Below are positions 1 to 5,912 of a DNA stretch of 8,762 nt, piece after piece. The DNA is taken from NCBI GenBank assembly GCA_948844705.1, contig CAQNVT010000099.1, forward strand, positions 1 to 8,762. Direction: 5' to 3'. The translations under genes were made by a program, and so were the position numbers. The DNA comes from an uncultured Dorea sp. (GTDB lineage Bacteria > Bacillota > Clostridia > Lachnospirales > Lachnospiraceae). Numbering within the stretch: position 1 is the stretch's first letter; each line of letters opens with the position of its first letter. The notes under the pieces are model-generated. The model was not told the DNA's origin and ran no database searches. It worked only from the letters and a program-made list of their open reading frames with translations.

Positions 1-22
1 AAGCATAAAATAGACTATTGCC

Positions 23-496
23 GTGCAGGCGATTCCGCCAAACAGTCCGACTTTCCATTTCAATCGGCTCTTATACTCAGACGGAAAGCACCATACCGAA
101 GAGGATCTTACCGTGATCGGTGCGGATACGATCGTTGTCTACCGAAATGAGATCCTCGGAAAGCCCGGCGGCAAAGAAGAAGCATATGACATGCTCTCCC
201 TTCTTGCAGACCGCACACATCAGGTATATACCGGTGTGTCCCTGATCATACGAAAAAAGGGAAAAGAGTTACGGCGTACCTTTTATGAGAAGACCGATGT
301 AACTCTTTATCCTGTTGCAAAGGAAGACCTGCGCGCTTACGTTGAATCTGGCGATCCTCTCGATAAAGCCGGAGCATACGGCATTCAGGGAGCATTTGCC
401 ATCCATATAAAAGGGATAAACGGCGATTATAATAATGTAGTAGGCCTTCCAATCGGAAGGCTCTACCAGGAGCTTCTTTTAGCCGGCCTTCCTTAG
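23..496 (+). CDS. maf: Maf-family nucleoside triphosphate pyrophosphatase, N-terminus missing or frameshifted
   Basis: Maf proteins are cytoplasmic pyrophosphatases that hydrolyse (d)TTP, UTP or modified NTPs to monophosphates (house-cleaning; historically septum formation inhibitors). The visible part carries, in order, GADTIV (residues 33-38, with the proposed catalytic Asp), ILGKP (44-48), YTGV (69-72), GDPLDKAGAYGIQG (110-123) and GDYNNVVGLPI (134-144), which is the full C-terminal three quarters of the family. The family is usually about 190-200 residues and begins with an SASPRR-type motif; that segment is absent. The frame is closed by a TAG at 11-13, the GTG at 23 has no ribosome binding site before it, and residues 1-25 do not resemble Maf. 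The gene is therefore cut by the window edge plus a frameshift, or is decaying. Its stop overlaps the 3' end of the convergent aminotransferase gene by 18 bases. Family assignment is sure; intactness and substrate are not. Confidence 0.85.
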   Translation: MQAIPPNSPTFHFNRLLYSDGKHHTEEDLTVIGADTIVVYRNEILGKPGGKEEAYDMLSLLADRTHQVYTGVSLIIRKKGKELRRTFYEKTDVTLYPVAKEDLRAYVESGDPLDKAGAYGIQGAFAIHIKGINGDYNNVVGLPIGRLYQELLLAGLP

Positions 497-1720
497 CTCC
501 ATATATCTTGCCGCCGCATCATTGATCGAATCGCGCATGATGATCATCAGCTCGTCAATCTGCTTTTTTGTTACGATGAGCGGCGGAATCATACGGTTTA
601 CACTGTCTCCGATAGCCGTAATAAGTGCCATTCTTTCAAGACATCCGTGCTTTACCTCTGCCGCAATCGGAATGTCATACTCGCAGCCGACCAGAAGTCC
701 TCTTCCTCTGGCCTCCCTGACATGCGGAAGACGGGAAAGCTGCTTCATCATATATCCTCCCATCTCCCTTGCATTTCCGCTTAAATCCTTATCGAGAATT
801 TCCGAAATTGATGCATAACCAGCCGCACACGCAAGCGGATGTCCGCCGTACGTGGATCCGTGGGTTCCCGCCCCAAGAGACTTTGCCACTCTTGAGGATG
901 CACAGCAAGCGCCGATCGGCATTCCTCCGCCCATCGCCTTTGCCATGGAGACCGCATCCGGCTTCACCCCATAGCTCATATAAGCCATCGGCGCCCCGGT
1001 TCTTCCCCATCCGGTCTGCACCTCGTCAAGAAGCAGCAGCATATCATTTTCATCACAGAGCCTCCTTAAGCCCTCCATGAATTGCTGTGTTGCCGGATGA
1101 ACACCGCCCTCTCCCTGCACCGGCTCTATCATAATTGCGATCGTATTTCTTGTAATCTTAGATGCAAAATCCTCCAGATTATTATATTCCGCATAGGAAA
1201 ATCCCGGCAGCATCGGTTTAAATCCGTTCTGGATCTCATTGTCCGGCTGTCCGGTTGCAGACATTGCACCGTAGGTTCTTCCATGAAAACCGTTTTTAGC
1301 CGTGATAATATGATAACGTTCCGGCCCGTAGTGATCTACCCCGTATTTTCTCGCCATCTTTATCATACACTCATTTGCCTCTGTTCCCGAATTTTGATAA
1401 AATATTTTATCCATTCCAATCGTGTCACAGATCTTCTTTGCAAGCAGCGCCTGCGGAATCGTGTAAGGATAATTAAAGGTATGCACGATATCCTCCATCT
1501 GATCCCTGATAGCATCCATAACCCTTGCATTCCTGTTACCCGGGCTGTTTACGGCAACACCGCCGTAAAAATCGAGATAAGCATTCCCCTCTTCATCATA
1601 CAGATACATGCCTTCTGAATGTTCGGCAATAAAGTCATAACGCTCATAGGTCTCCACCATATATTTATTTACAATGTCCTTCAGCTCCTGTGCCGTAAAC
1701 CCCGTGTCCTTTAATCTCAT
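479..1720 (-). CDS. Class III PLP-dependent aminotransferase (ArgD/acetylornithine aminotransferase-like)
   Basis: This is a fold-type I, class III transaminase, complete at 413 residues. Such enzymes move an amino group from an omega-amino donor (acetylornithine, ornithine, GABA or similar) to a 2-oxoacid in the cytoplasm. Visible hallmarks are SGTEANE (111-117, PLP phosphate site), GFHGRT (144-149), IEPVQGEGG (198-206), LLLDEVQTGWGRTG (229-242, with the PLP-ring Asp232) and SMAKAMGGGMPIGA (258-271), where Lys261 should be the Schiff-base lysine; STYGGHPL (289-296) follows. The start is an ATG with AAAAGGAGAG at 1728-1737, 9 bases upstream. One oddity is that the usual GHxHPxV motif near residue 60 reads GNRNARV, so both histidines and the proline are lost. 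It has its own promoter and a hairpin-bearing leader. No arginine-pathway gene is adjacent, so ArgD is the nearest well-known relative, but another substrate is possible. Confidence 0.9.
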   Translation of the reverse strand: MRLKDTGFTAQELKDIVNKYMVETYERYDFIAEHSEGMYLYDEEGNAYLDFYGGVAVNSPGNRNARVMDAIRDQMEDIVHTFNYPYTIPQALLAKKICDTIGMDKIFYQNSGTEANECMIKMARKYGVDHYGPERYHIITAKNGFHGRTYGAMSATGQPDNEIQNGFKPMLPGFSYAEYNNLEDFASKITRNTIAIMIEPVQGEGGVHPATQQFMEGLRRLCDENDMLLLLDEVQTGWGRTGAPMAYMSYGVKPDAVSMAKAMGGGMPIGACCASSRVAKSLGAGTHGSTYGGHPLACAAGYASISEILDKDLSGNAREMGGYMMKQLSRLPHVREARGRGLLVGCEYDIPIAAEVKHGCLERMALITAIGDSVNRMIPPLIVTKKQIDELMIIMRDSINDAAARYMELRKAG

Positions 1721-1768
1721 AAATCTTCTCTCCTTTTACTCTGTCATTAATTATGGACCGTTGACAAT

Positions 1769-1804
1769 GAAAAAGAGCACCGCATCCTACGATACGGCGC
1801 CCTT
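1769..1804 (-). terminator. Terminator-like hairpin in the aminotransferase leader (candidate attenuator)
   Basis: Read on the minus strand, arms at 1791-1804 and 1773-1786 form a stem of up to 14 pairs (three are G-U wobbles) closed by the tetraloop GTAG. TCTTTTT follows, with the T run at 1770-1774. It starts only about 10 bases after the predicted start point (near 1813) and lies about 50 bases upstream of the aminotransferase ATG. It sits between promoter and gene, so it should cut off much of the transcript unless something prevents it folding. An outer inverted repeat, ACCGTTGA/TCAACGGT at 1809-1816 and 1757-1764, encloses it. No T-box or known riboswitch core fits into so short a leader. 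Confidence 0.55.
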
Positions 1805-1819
1805 GCCCTCAACGGTTAC

Positions 1820-1848
1820 AGTATACAATCATGCTTTCTGTCCGTCAA
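1820..1848 (-). promoter_or_regulatory. Sigma-70 type promoter of the aminotransferase gene, with UP-like A-tract
   Basis: On the minus strand, TTGACG (1843-1848) and TATACT (1820-1825) are separated by exactly 17 bases. A very A-rich stretch, reading AAAAATAAAAAAAGG on the minus strand, lies directly upstream at about 1851-1867 and could act as an UP element. The predicted start is near 1813, giving a leader of about 90 bases. I see no clear ArgR/AhrC box, so arginine control is not supported. Confidence 0.7.
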
Positions 1849-1877
1849 TACCTTTTTTTATTTTTCTGCATATTTTT

Positions 1878-2021
1878 TTACTATTCACGGCCCAGAAATG
1901 CGCTGAACTGCGCATTCCGTAAGAAAATGATTCAGGAGTGAGGGGCGATTTTTGCGTAGCAAAACTTTAAATATCGCCCCGAATTGTTGCTATGAGCGGC
2001 CTCCAAGGCCGTGAATAGTAA
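1878..2021. repeat. Structured ~145-bp element with 15-bp perfect terminal inverted repeats (MITE/REP-like candidate)
   Basis: The ends are exact inverted copies: TTACTATTCACGGCC at 1878-1892 and its complement at 2007-2021. Between them are three further hairpins. One is a 7-bp stem at 1897-1903/1910-1916. The second has a GGGGCGAT/ATCGCCCC stem at 1942-1949/1973-1980, enclosing a second TTTTGC/GCAAAA stem at 1950-1955/1959-1964. The third has 20-base arms, 1982-2001 and 2007-2026, with one wobble and a 3-base internal mismatch. T runs abut both ends on the plus strand. It has no ORF. It starts directly after the stop of the upstream membrane-protein gene and fills about half of the gap 1721-2029. 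The arrangement suggests a dispersed non-autonomous repeat, but copy number cannot be judged from one window. No clear target duplication is visible. Confidence 0.5.
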
Positions 2022-2031
2022 CAATTTTTTT
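1982..2031 (+). terminator. Plus-strand terminator-like hairpin at the right end of the repeat element
   Basis: Arms 1982-2001 and 2007-2026 pair with a short loop and are followed on the plus strand by a run of seven Ts (2025-2031). This has the form of an intrinsic terminator, yet no plus-strand gene precedes it. Read on the minus strand, as the end of the neighbouring membrane-protein gene, it lacks a T tract. It is more likely a structural part of the repeat element than a working terminator for these genes. Confidence 0.3.
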
Positions 2032-2626
2032 AGTCCTCTCCTGTAAAACGTCCGATCACGCTGTCCTTCCATTCCAGCATTTTATCCGGAATATCATCCT
2101 TTTTCTCCCTGTACATGGCCGCCATAAAATCAATAATATACAATATGATAATAATACTTCCGCCGACTTTTCCTGCCAGGACAGGAATATGGTCCACCAT
2201 ATTTACCACAATATTATGTAAGAACAAAAACAGGCCCAACGTATAAAAACCCCACGCAACCGAGCTCTCAAGGCAAAGAATTCCCCTGTAATTAAACGGC
2301 TTATCCGTATAATCCCACCAGATCTCGCCGAATATCCGTCTCATCACCAGCGCCGTAAGGAATTCCAGCGTAGTCGCAAGAAACATCCCCATAAAAAACA
2401 GACGGAACGGATTCTCGCTGTAGGGTCTCAGAAGGAAAAACACCGTCAACGCTCCAAAGCCGTAAATCGGACACATCGGACCTCGCGTAAAGCCTCTGTT
2501 TGTAATCTCTCTATTGCAGATCGACATATAAATAGATTCCACGATCCATCCCAGGATACTATATATCAGGAACCATAATACCACATGGTATGCACTCCAT
2601 CCGAAAATAACCTTATTCCACCACAT
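2030..2626 (-). CDS. Multi-pass membrane protein, putative ABC-transporter type IV (CmpB-like, PF06541) family
   Basis: This 198-residue integral membrane protein has about five hydrophobic segments (roughly 13-33, 53-66, 75-96, 118-140 and 152-171) and a short charged C-terminal tail. Conserved features of the family are visible: GWIVESIY (26-33), NRGFTRGPMCPIYGFG (43-58), a segment ending TTLEFLTA (85-92), WWDYTDKPFNYRGILCLESS (103-122) and VAWG (123-126). Members are common in Clostridia and are annotated as putative ABC-transporter type IV; the transported substrate, if any, is unknown and no ATP-binding subunit lies nearby. The start is an ATG with AAAGGAAGA at 2631-2639. The stop codon lies inside a T run at the edge of the repeat element. 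It is probably transcribed alone, since rpsU upstream ends in a terminator. Confidence 0.8.
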   Translation of the reverse strand: MWWNKVIFGWSAYHVVLWFLIYSILGWIVESIYMSICNREITNRGFTRGPMCPIYGFGALTVFFLLRPYSENPFRLFFMGMFLATTLEFLTALVMRRIFGEIWWDYTDKPFNYRGILCLESSVAWGFYTLGLFLFLHNIVVNMVDHIPVLAGKVGGSIIIILYIIDFMAAMYREKKDDIPDKMLEWKDSVIGRFTGED

Positions 2627-2657
2627 AATATCTTCCTTTCTTCTGTTTGCTGCAATC

Positions 2658-2712
2658 AGTATATCTGTAAAATCTTAAGAAAACCACCCGGGAAAACGAA
2701 AGGCTTTCTTAA
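2658..2712 (-). promoter_or_regulatory. Possible promoter and operator-like inverted repeat before the membrane-protein gene
   Basis: A good -10 box, TATACT, occurs on the minus strand at 2658-2663, but the -35 position (near 2681-2686) is poor. An 11-bp inverted repeat, TTAAGAAAACC at 2675-2685 and GGCTTTCTTAA at 2702-2712 (one wobble position), covers that -35 region. A repressor or activator site would fit; a weak hairpin would too. Distance from rpsU's terminator and the start of the next gene makes a promoter here likely, but the exact one is uncertain. Confidence 0.3.
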
Positions 2713-2727
2713 AAATAGTTTTACATT

Positions 2728-2760
2728 AAAAATGGGGGAATGTTCCATCGAACTCCCCCA
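2728..2760 (-). terminator. Rho-independent terminator of rpsU
   Basis: Minus-strand hairpin whose arms read TGGGGGAGTTC and GAACATTCCCCCA, with loop GATG and a 2-base bulge, followed by TTTTT (2728-2732). It lies 14 bases after the rpsU stop codon and shows no T run in the other direction, so it ends rpsU transcription. Confidence 0.85.
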
Positions 2761-2774
2761 TCCGCTGCACATAA

Positions 2775-2951
2775 TTAGTTATACTTACGCTTTCTGGCTG
2801 CTTCAGACTTTTTCTTACGTCTTACACTTGGCTTTTCGTAATGTTCTCTCTTACGAATCTCCTGCTGAATACCAGCCTTCGCACAATTTCTTTTAAATCT
2901 GCGTAAAGCGCTATCTAACGTCTCGTTCTCTTTAACGATTACATTTGACAT
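2775..2951 (-). CDS. rpsU: 30S ribosomal protein S21
   Basis: S21 is a small basic protein of the 30S subunit platform, close to the anti-Shine-Dalgarno end of 16S rRNA and important for initiation. The 58 residues starting [20 protein letters not shown], with the lysine/arginine-rich tail ending [10 protein letters not shown], match the Firmicutes form in sequence and length. The reading frame is open back to 2993, but I chose the start at 2951. The longer version adds 14 residues absent from S21, and no ribosome binding site precedes it. Before 2951, GGGGAGG (2964-2970) is 12 bases away and GGTGA (2956-2960) is 4 bases away, so the spacing is slightly unusual. It has its own promoter and terminator, so it is a single-gene unit between alaS and the membrane-protein gene. 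Confidence 0.95.
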   Translation of the reverse strand: MSNVIVKENETLDSALRRFKRNCAKAGIQQEIRKREHYEKPSVRRKKKSEAARKRKYN

Positions 2952-3028
2952 AGACTCACCCAACCTCCCCTCCAGTCCTATATTGTGCATCATACGACTG
3001 TTCGGGTATATTTACTGCACTACATAAG

Positions 3029-3056
3029 ATTATATCACATATTTAGCTTTCGTCAA
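3029..3056 (-). promoter_or_regulatory. Promoter of rpsU
   Basis: On the minus strand, TTGACG (3051-3056) and a perfect TATAAT (3029-3034) are 16 bases apart. TG at the extended -10 position (TGATATAAT) compensates for the short spacer, and an A/T-rich stretch lies upstream of the -35. The start point near 3022 gives a leader of about 70 bases. I found no convincing terminator between the alaS stop (3128) and this promoter, so some read-through from alaS is possible. Confidence 0.75.
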
Positions 3057-3127
3057 CAATTTTTTGGAAAATTACGGCCAACTGCTTTCATTTTACTTTA
3101 CCGTTCATTTCGTTCACAACAACCATT

Positions 3128-5764
3128 TTACATCTGCGTCTCCAGAACATCCTTTGCCTTAGCAATGGCATCATTGATTCCCTCCGGATTTTTTCCTCCG
3201 GCCTGCGCCATATTCGGACGTCCTCCGCCGCCTCCGCCTACTAAGGATGCAATTTCTTTTATAAGATTCCCCGCATGTGCTCCCTTTTCCACTGCCCCCT
3301 TTGTGGCCATTGCCATCAGGGACACTCTGCCGCCTGCAGAGGATGCCAGGACAACGACGCCCTCTCCAAGCCTATCCTTAAGGCTGTCGCCGAGGTCTCT
3401 GAGTCCGTTCATGTCTACTCCCTCTACCCTTGCGGCGAGAAGCTTCACTCCCTTTACCTCCGTAACCTGATCCATAATATCTCCCATAGATTCCTTTGCA
3501 AGCTTACTCTTTAAACTCTCCACCTCGCCGGACAATGCCTTATTGTCCGCCATGAGATGCTTCACCCTGTCCGCAAGCTGCTCCGGCTTTGCCTTCGTAA
3601 TCCTGGAAAGCTCCGCAAGCCTTGCCTCAAGCCCGTTATAGTATTTCATAAGCCCCTTGGCGGTAAGAGCCTCAATACGTCTCACACCTGCCGCTACACC
3701 GGTCTCGGAAATGATCTTAAAAGCCGTAATGACGCCGGTATTTTCCACATGCGTACCGCCGCAGAATTCCTTTGAAAATTCACCCATGCTTACCACACGG
3801 ACAATATCTCCGTATTTTTCGCCGAAAAGCGCCGCCGCTCCGGTTTTTCTTGCCTCCTCGATCGGCATATTCTCTGCTTTGACCGGAAGGGCCTCCGAGA
3901 TCTGCTCATTCACGATCTCCTCTACCCTTTTTATCTCTTCCTCCGACATGGCCGAAAAATGCGTAAAGTCAAATCTTAACCTGTCCGCATTTACAGAGGA
4001 ACCTGCCTGCTCCACATGATTTCCAAGCACCATACGAAGCGCCTTCTGAAGCAGATGCGTCGCACTGTGATTATTTGCCGACAACGCCCGCCTCTCCTTA
4101 TCCACCTTAAGGGTCACCGCATCTCCGGTCTTTACCATTCCCCTCGTAACACATCCTCTGTGGCCGATCTTATTCCCCGGAAGCTTCATCGTATCCTCGA
4201 CCTCAAATGTAAAATCCTCCCGCAGAATCACGCCCGTATCTGCCTCCTGGCCGCCGCTTGCAGCATAGAACGGCGTCTCCTCCACAAGGATGGTTCCCGT
4301 CTCTCCGTCGGATAAAGCTTCCACGATCTCATCCTCCGTCGTAAGAACCGTAACCCTGGATTCATACTCCAGATGATCATAGCCGACAAATGTACTTGTA
4401 ACCGATGCGTCGATCTCGTCATAGACACTCGCGTCACGCCCGCTGTAGCTGTGCTCGCCGAAGGTTCCCTTTGCCCTCTTCTTCTGCTCCTCTACTGCCT
4501 TCTTAAAGCCCTCCTCATCAATGGACAATCCCTTTTCTTCCAGGATCTCCGTCGTCAGATCCACCGGAAATCCATAGGTATCATAAAGGCGGAATGCCTC
4601 CTCGCCGGAGAGCACCTTCTCACCCTTCTTCTCCATCTCCTCCTCGATTCCGGAAAGAATGGAAAGGCCCTGATCGATCGTCTTATTAAACTGCTCCTCT
4701 TCCTTTGTAATTACCTTAAAAATAAATTCCTTTTTCTCCTCAAGCTCCGGATAGCCGTCCCTGGAGCCCTCTATCACCGTCTCTGCAAGCTCCACAAGAA
4801 ACATCCTTCCGATGCCTAAGAGCCTCCCGTGGCGGCTTGCGCGTCTTAAGAGCCTGCGAAGCACATAGCCCCGCCCGCTGTTGGACGGCAGTATCCCGTC
4901 GGAAATCATAAAGGTCACGGAGCGGATATGATCGGTAATGACACGTATAGAAACGTCCGTGTCCTGATCTTTCCCGTACTCGGCACCTGCCAGTCTGCAC
5001 ACATGCTCCCGAAGAGCACGCAGGGTATCTACGTCAAACATGGAGTCCACGTCCTGTACAATGCAAGCAAGACGCTCAAGACCCATACCCGTATCAATAT
5101 TCTTCTGTTCAAGCTCTGTATAATGATTATGCCCATCATTGTCAAACTGGGTAAATACATTGTTCCAGATCTCCATGTACCGGTCACAGTCGCAGCCCAC
5201 GGTACAGCCCGACTTCCCGCAGCCGTACCTTTCACCGCGGTCATAATAGACCTCCGAGCACGGGCCGCAGGGACCCGAGCCATGTTCCCAGAAATTATCC
5301 TCCTTGCCGAACCGGAAGATTCTCTCCGGCGCAATCCCGATCTCCTTATTCCAGATCTCCCACGCCTCGTCATCCTCAAGATAAACCGAAGGGTACAGCC
5401 TGTCCGGGTCAAGCCCCACTACCTCTGTCAAAAACTCCCAGGTCCAGTGGATCGACTCTCTTTTAAAATAATCTCCGAAGGAAAAATTTCCCAGCATCTC
5501 GAAAAATGTCCCGTGGCGGTCCGTCTTTCCTACGTTATCAATATCCCCCGTACGGATACACTTCTGGCAGGTCGTCACCCGTCTTCTCGGCGGGATCTCC
5601 TCACCTGTAAAATATGGCTTAAGCGGCGCCATACCGGAATTAATAAGAAGCAGACTCTTATCGTTATGGGGCACCAGCGAAAAGCTCTTCATTGCCAGAT
5701 GCTCCTTGCTCTCAAAAAATTCAAGGAACATTCTCCTAAGTTCATTTACTCCGTATTTCTGCAT
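3128..5764 (-). CDS. alaS: Alanyl-tRNA synthetase
   Basis: This class II synthetase charges tRNA(Ala) with alanine and removes wrongly attached Ser/Gly. All parts are present in 878 residues, the normal length. The catalytic domain (about 1-460) includes TTCQKCIRTGDIDNVGKTDR (64-83), FFEMLGNFSFGDYF (87-100) and GMGLERL (226-232). The editing domain (about 560-700) has zinc ligands HSATH (His566, His570) and CGGTH (Cys668, His672). The C-Ala domain has the Gly-rich stretch GGGGGGRPNMAQAGG (843-857). A Cys-rich insertion near 166-193 (PCGPC ... CGKSGCTVGCDC) is typical of Clostridia enzymes. The start is an ATG with AGGAGG at 5770-5775, ideally spaced. A consensus promoter and a repeat-containing leader lie just upstream, and there is no T-box. 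No defects are seen. Confidence 0.98.
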   Translation of the reverse strand: MQKYGVNELRRMFLEFFESKEHLAMKSFSLVPHNDKSLLLINSGMAPLKPYFTGEEIPPRRRVTTCQKCIRTGDIDNVGKTDRHGTFFEMLGNFSFGDYFKRESIHWTWEFLTEVVGLDPDRLYPSVYLEDDEAWEIWNKEIGIAPERIFRFGKEDNFWEHGSGPCGPCSEVYYDRGERYGCGKSGCTVGCDCDRYMEIWNNVFTQFDNDGHNHYTELEQKNIDTGMGLERLACIVQDVDSMFDVDTLRALREHVCRLAGAEYGKDQDTDVSIRVITDHIRSVTFMISDGILPSNSGRGYVLRRLLRRASRHGRLLGIGRMFLVELAETVIEGSRDGYPELEEKKEFIFKVITKEEEQFNKTIDQGLSILSGIEEEMEKKGEKVLSGEEAFRLYDTYGFPVDLTTEILEEKGLSIDEEGFKKAVEEQKKRAKGTFGEHSYSGRDASVYDEIDASVTSTFVGYDHLEYESRVTVLTTEDEIVEALSDGETGTILVEETPFYAASGGQEADTGVILREDFTFEVEDTMKLPGNKIGHRGCVTRGMVKTGDAVTLKVDKERRALSANNHSATHLLQKALRMVLGNHVEQAGSSVNADRLRFDFTHFSAMSEEEIKRVEEIVNEQISEALPVKAENMPIEEARKTGAAALFGEKYGDIVRVVSMGEFSKEFCGGTHVENTGVITAFKIISETGVAAGVRRIEALTAKGLMKYYNGLEARLAELSRITKAKPEQLADRVKHLMADNKALSGEVESLKSKLAKESMGDIMDQVTEVKGVKLLAARVEGVDMNGLRDLGDSLKDRLGEGVVVLASSAGGRVSLMAMATKGAVEKGAHAGNLIKEIASLVGGGGGGRPNMAQAGGKNPEGINDAIAKAKDVLETQM

Positions 5765-5806
5765 GATTTCCTCCTCATATCATATGGCATTCAATGCCTT
5801 AAAATC

Positions 5807-5852
5807 TACAACTATTTGTAACTGTTCAGTACCTTCACAGTTACAACTATTT
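5807..5852 (-). promoter_or_regulatory. Palindrome and direct repeats in the alaS 5' leader (candidate operator or RNA hairpin)
   Basis: A perfect 10-bp inverted repeat, TTGTAACTGT (5816-5825) and ACAGTTACAA (5837-5846), is separated by 11 bases. It is flanked by an 11-bp direct repeat, TACAACTATTT, at 5807-5817 and 5842-5852. The right edge reaches the predicted start point (near 5850), so the sequence is both promoter-proximal DNA and the first part of the mRNA. A smaller palindrome, GGCATTCAATGCC, follows at 5786-5798, just before the ribosome binding site. In E. coli, AlaRS represses its own gene by binding a palindrome around the start point; a comparable role here is a guess. Confidence 0.45.
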
Positions 5853-5856
5853 TCTA

Positions 5857-5885
5857 ATTATAATGGCAGCCCCGCCGTTTGTCAA
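5857..5885 (-). promoter_or_regulatory. Consensus promoter of alaS
   Basis: On the minus strand, TTGACA (5880-5885) and TATAAT (5857-5862) are separated by 17 bases, a full match to the housekeeping sigma consensus. The start point should fall near 5850, about 85 bases before the alaS ATG. The -35 box overlaps the loop of an inverted repeat (5867-5896). Confidence 0.85.
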
Positions 5886-5896
5886 CGGCGAGGCTG
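5867..5896. terminator. GC-rich hairpin after the ATPase-nuclease gene, overlapping the alaS promoter
   Basis: Thirteen-base arms (5867-5879 and 5884-5896) pair completely on the minus strand apart from one G-U wobble, around a GACA loop. It starts 16 bases after the upstream gene's stop codon, where a terminator would be expected, but the sequence after it (CCATTATAATT) is only moderately T-rich because it is the alaS -10 region. It probably slows or ends read-through from the hydrogenase/ATPase unit. It could also affect promoter use as DNA. Confidence 0.45.
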
Positions 5897-5912
5897 TTAT
5901 ATAAAAAATACT

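Noticed and set aside
444..461. Terminator of the aminotransferase gene inside maf
   Set aside because: The 7-bp stem has no T run after it on the minus strand and is explained by the codons for the conserved GLPI-containing segment of Maf.
1082..1618. Plus-strand open frame of 178 codons opposite the aminotransferase
   Set aside because: Antisense shadow of a conserved gene, without ribosome binding site or familiar motifs.
2952..2993. A longer S21 protein starting at 2993
   Set aside because: It adds 14 residues foreign to the family and has no ribosome binding site; the 58-residue form from 2951 matches the family length.
2964..3020. Possible S21 autoregulatory leader: GTGCA/TGCAC stem (2985-2989, 3016-3020) with loop bases 2996-3000 complementary to 2973-2977 near the ribosome binding site
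   Set aside because: Each pairing is only 5 bp, which is expected often by chance; no comparative support is available.
3057..3127. Terminator after alaS
   Set aside because: Only short, imperfect complementarities (such as ACGG/CCGT) are seen, with no stable stem plus T run on the minus strand.
4928..5821. Long plus-strand open frame of 297 codons opposite alaS
   Set aside because: It lies antisense to a fully conserved alaS, has no recognisable domain and is a by-product of GC-rich third positions in the real gene.
5776..5912. T-box leader before alaS
   Set aside because: The transcribed leader is only about 85 bases and has no recognisable T-box antiterminator sequence or terminator/antiterminator pair.
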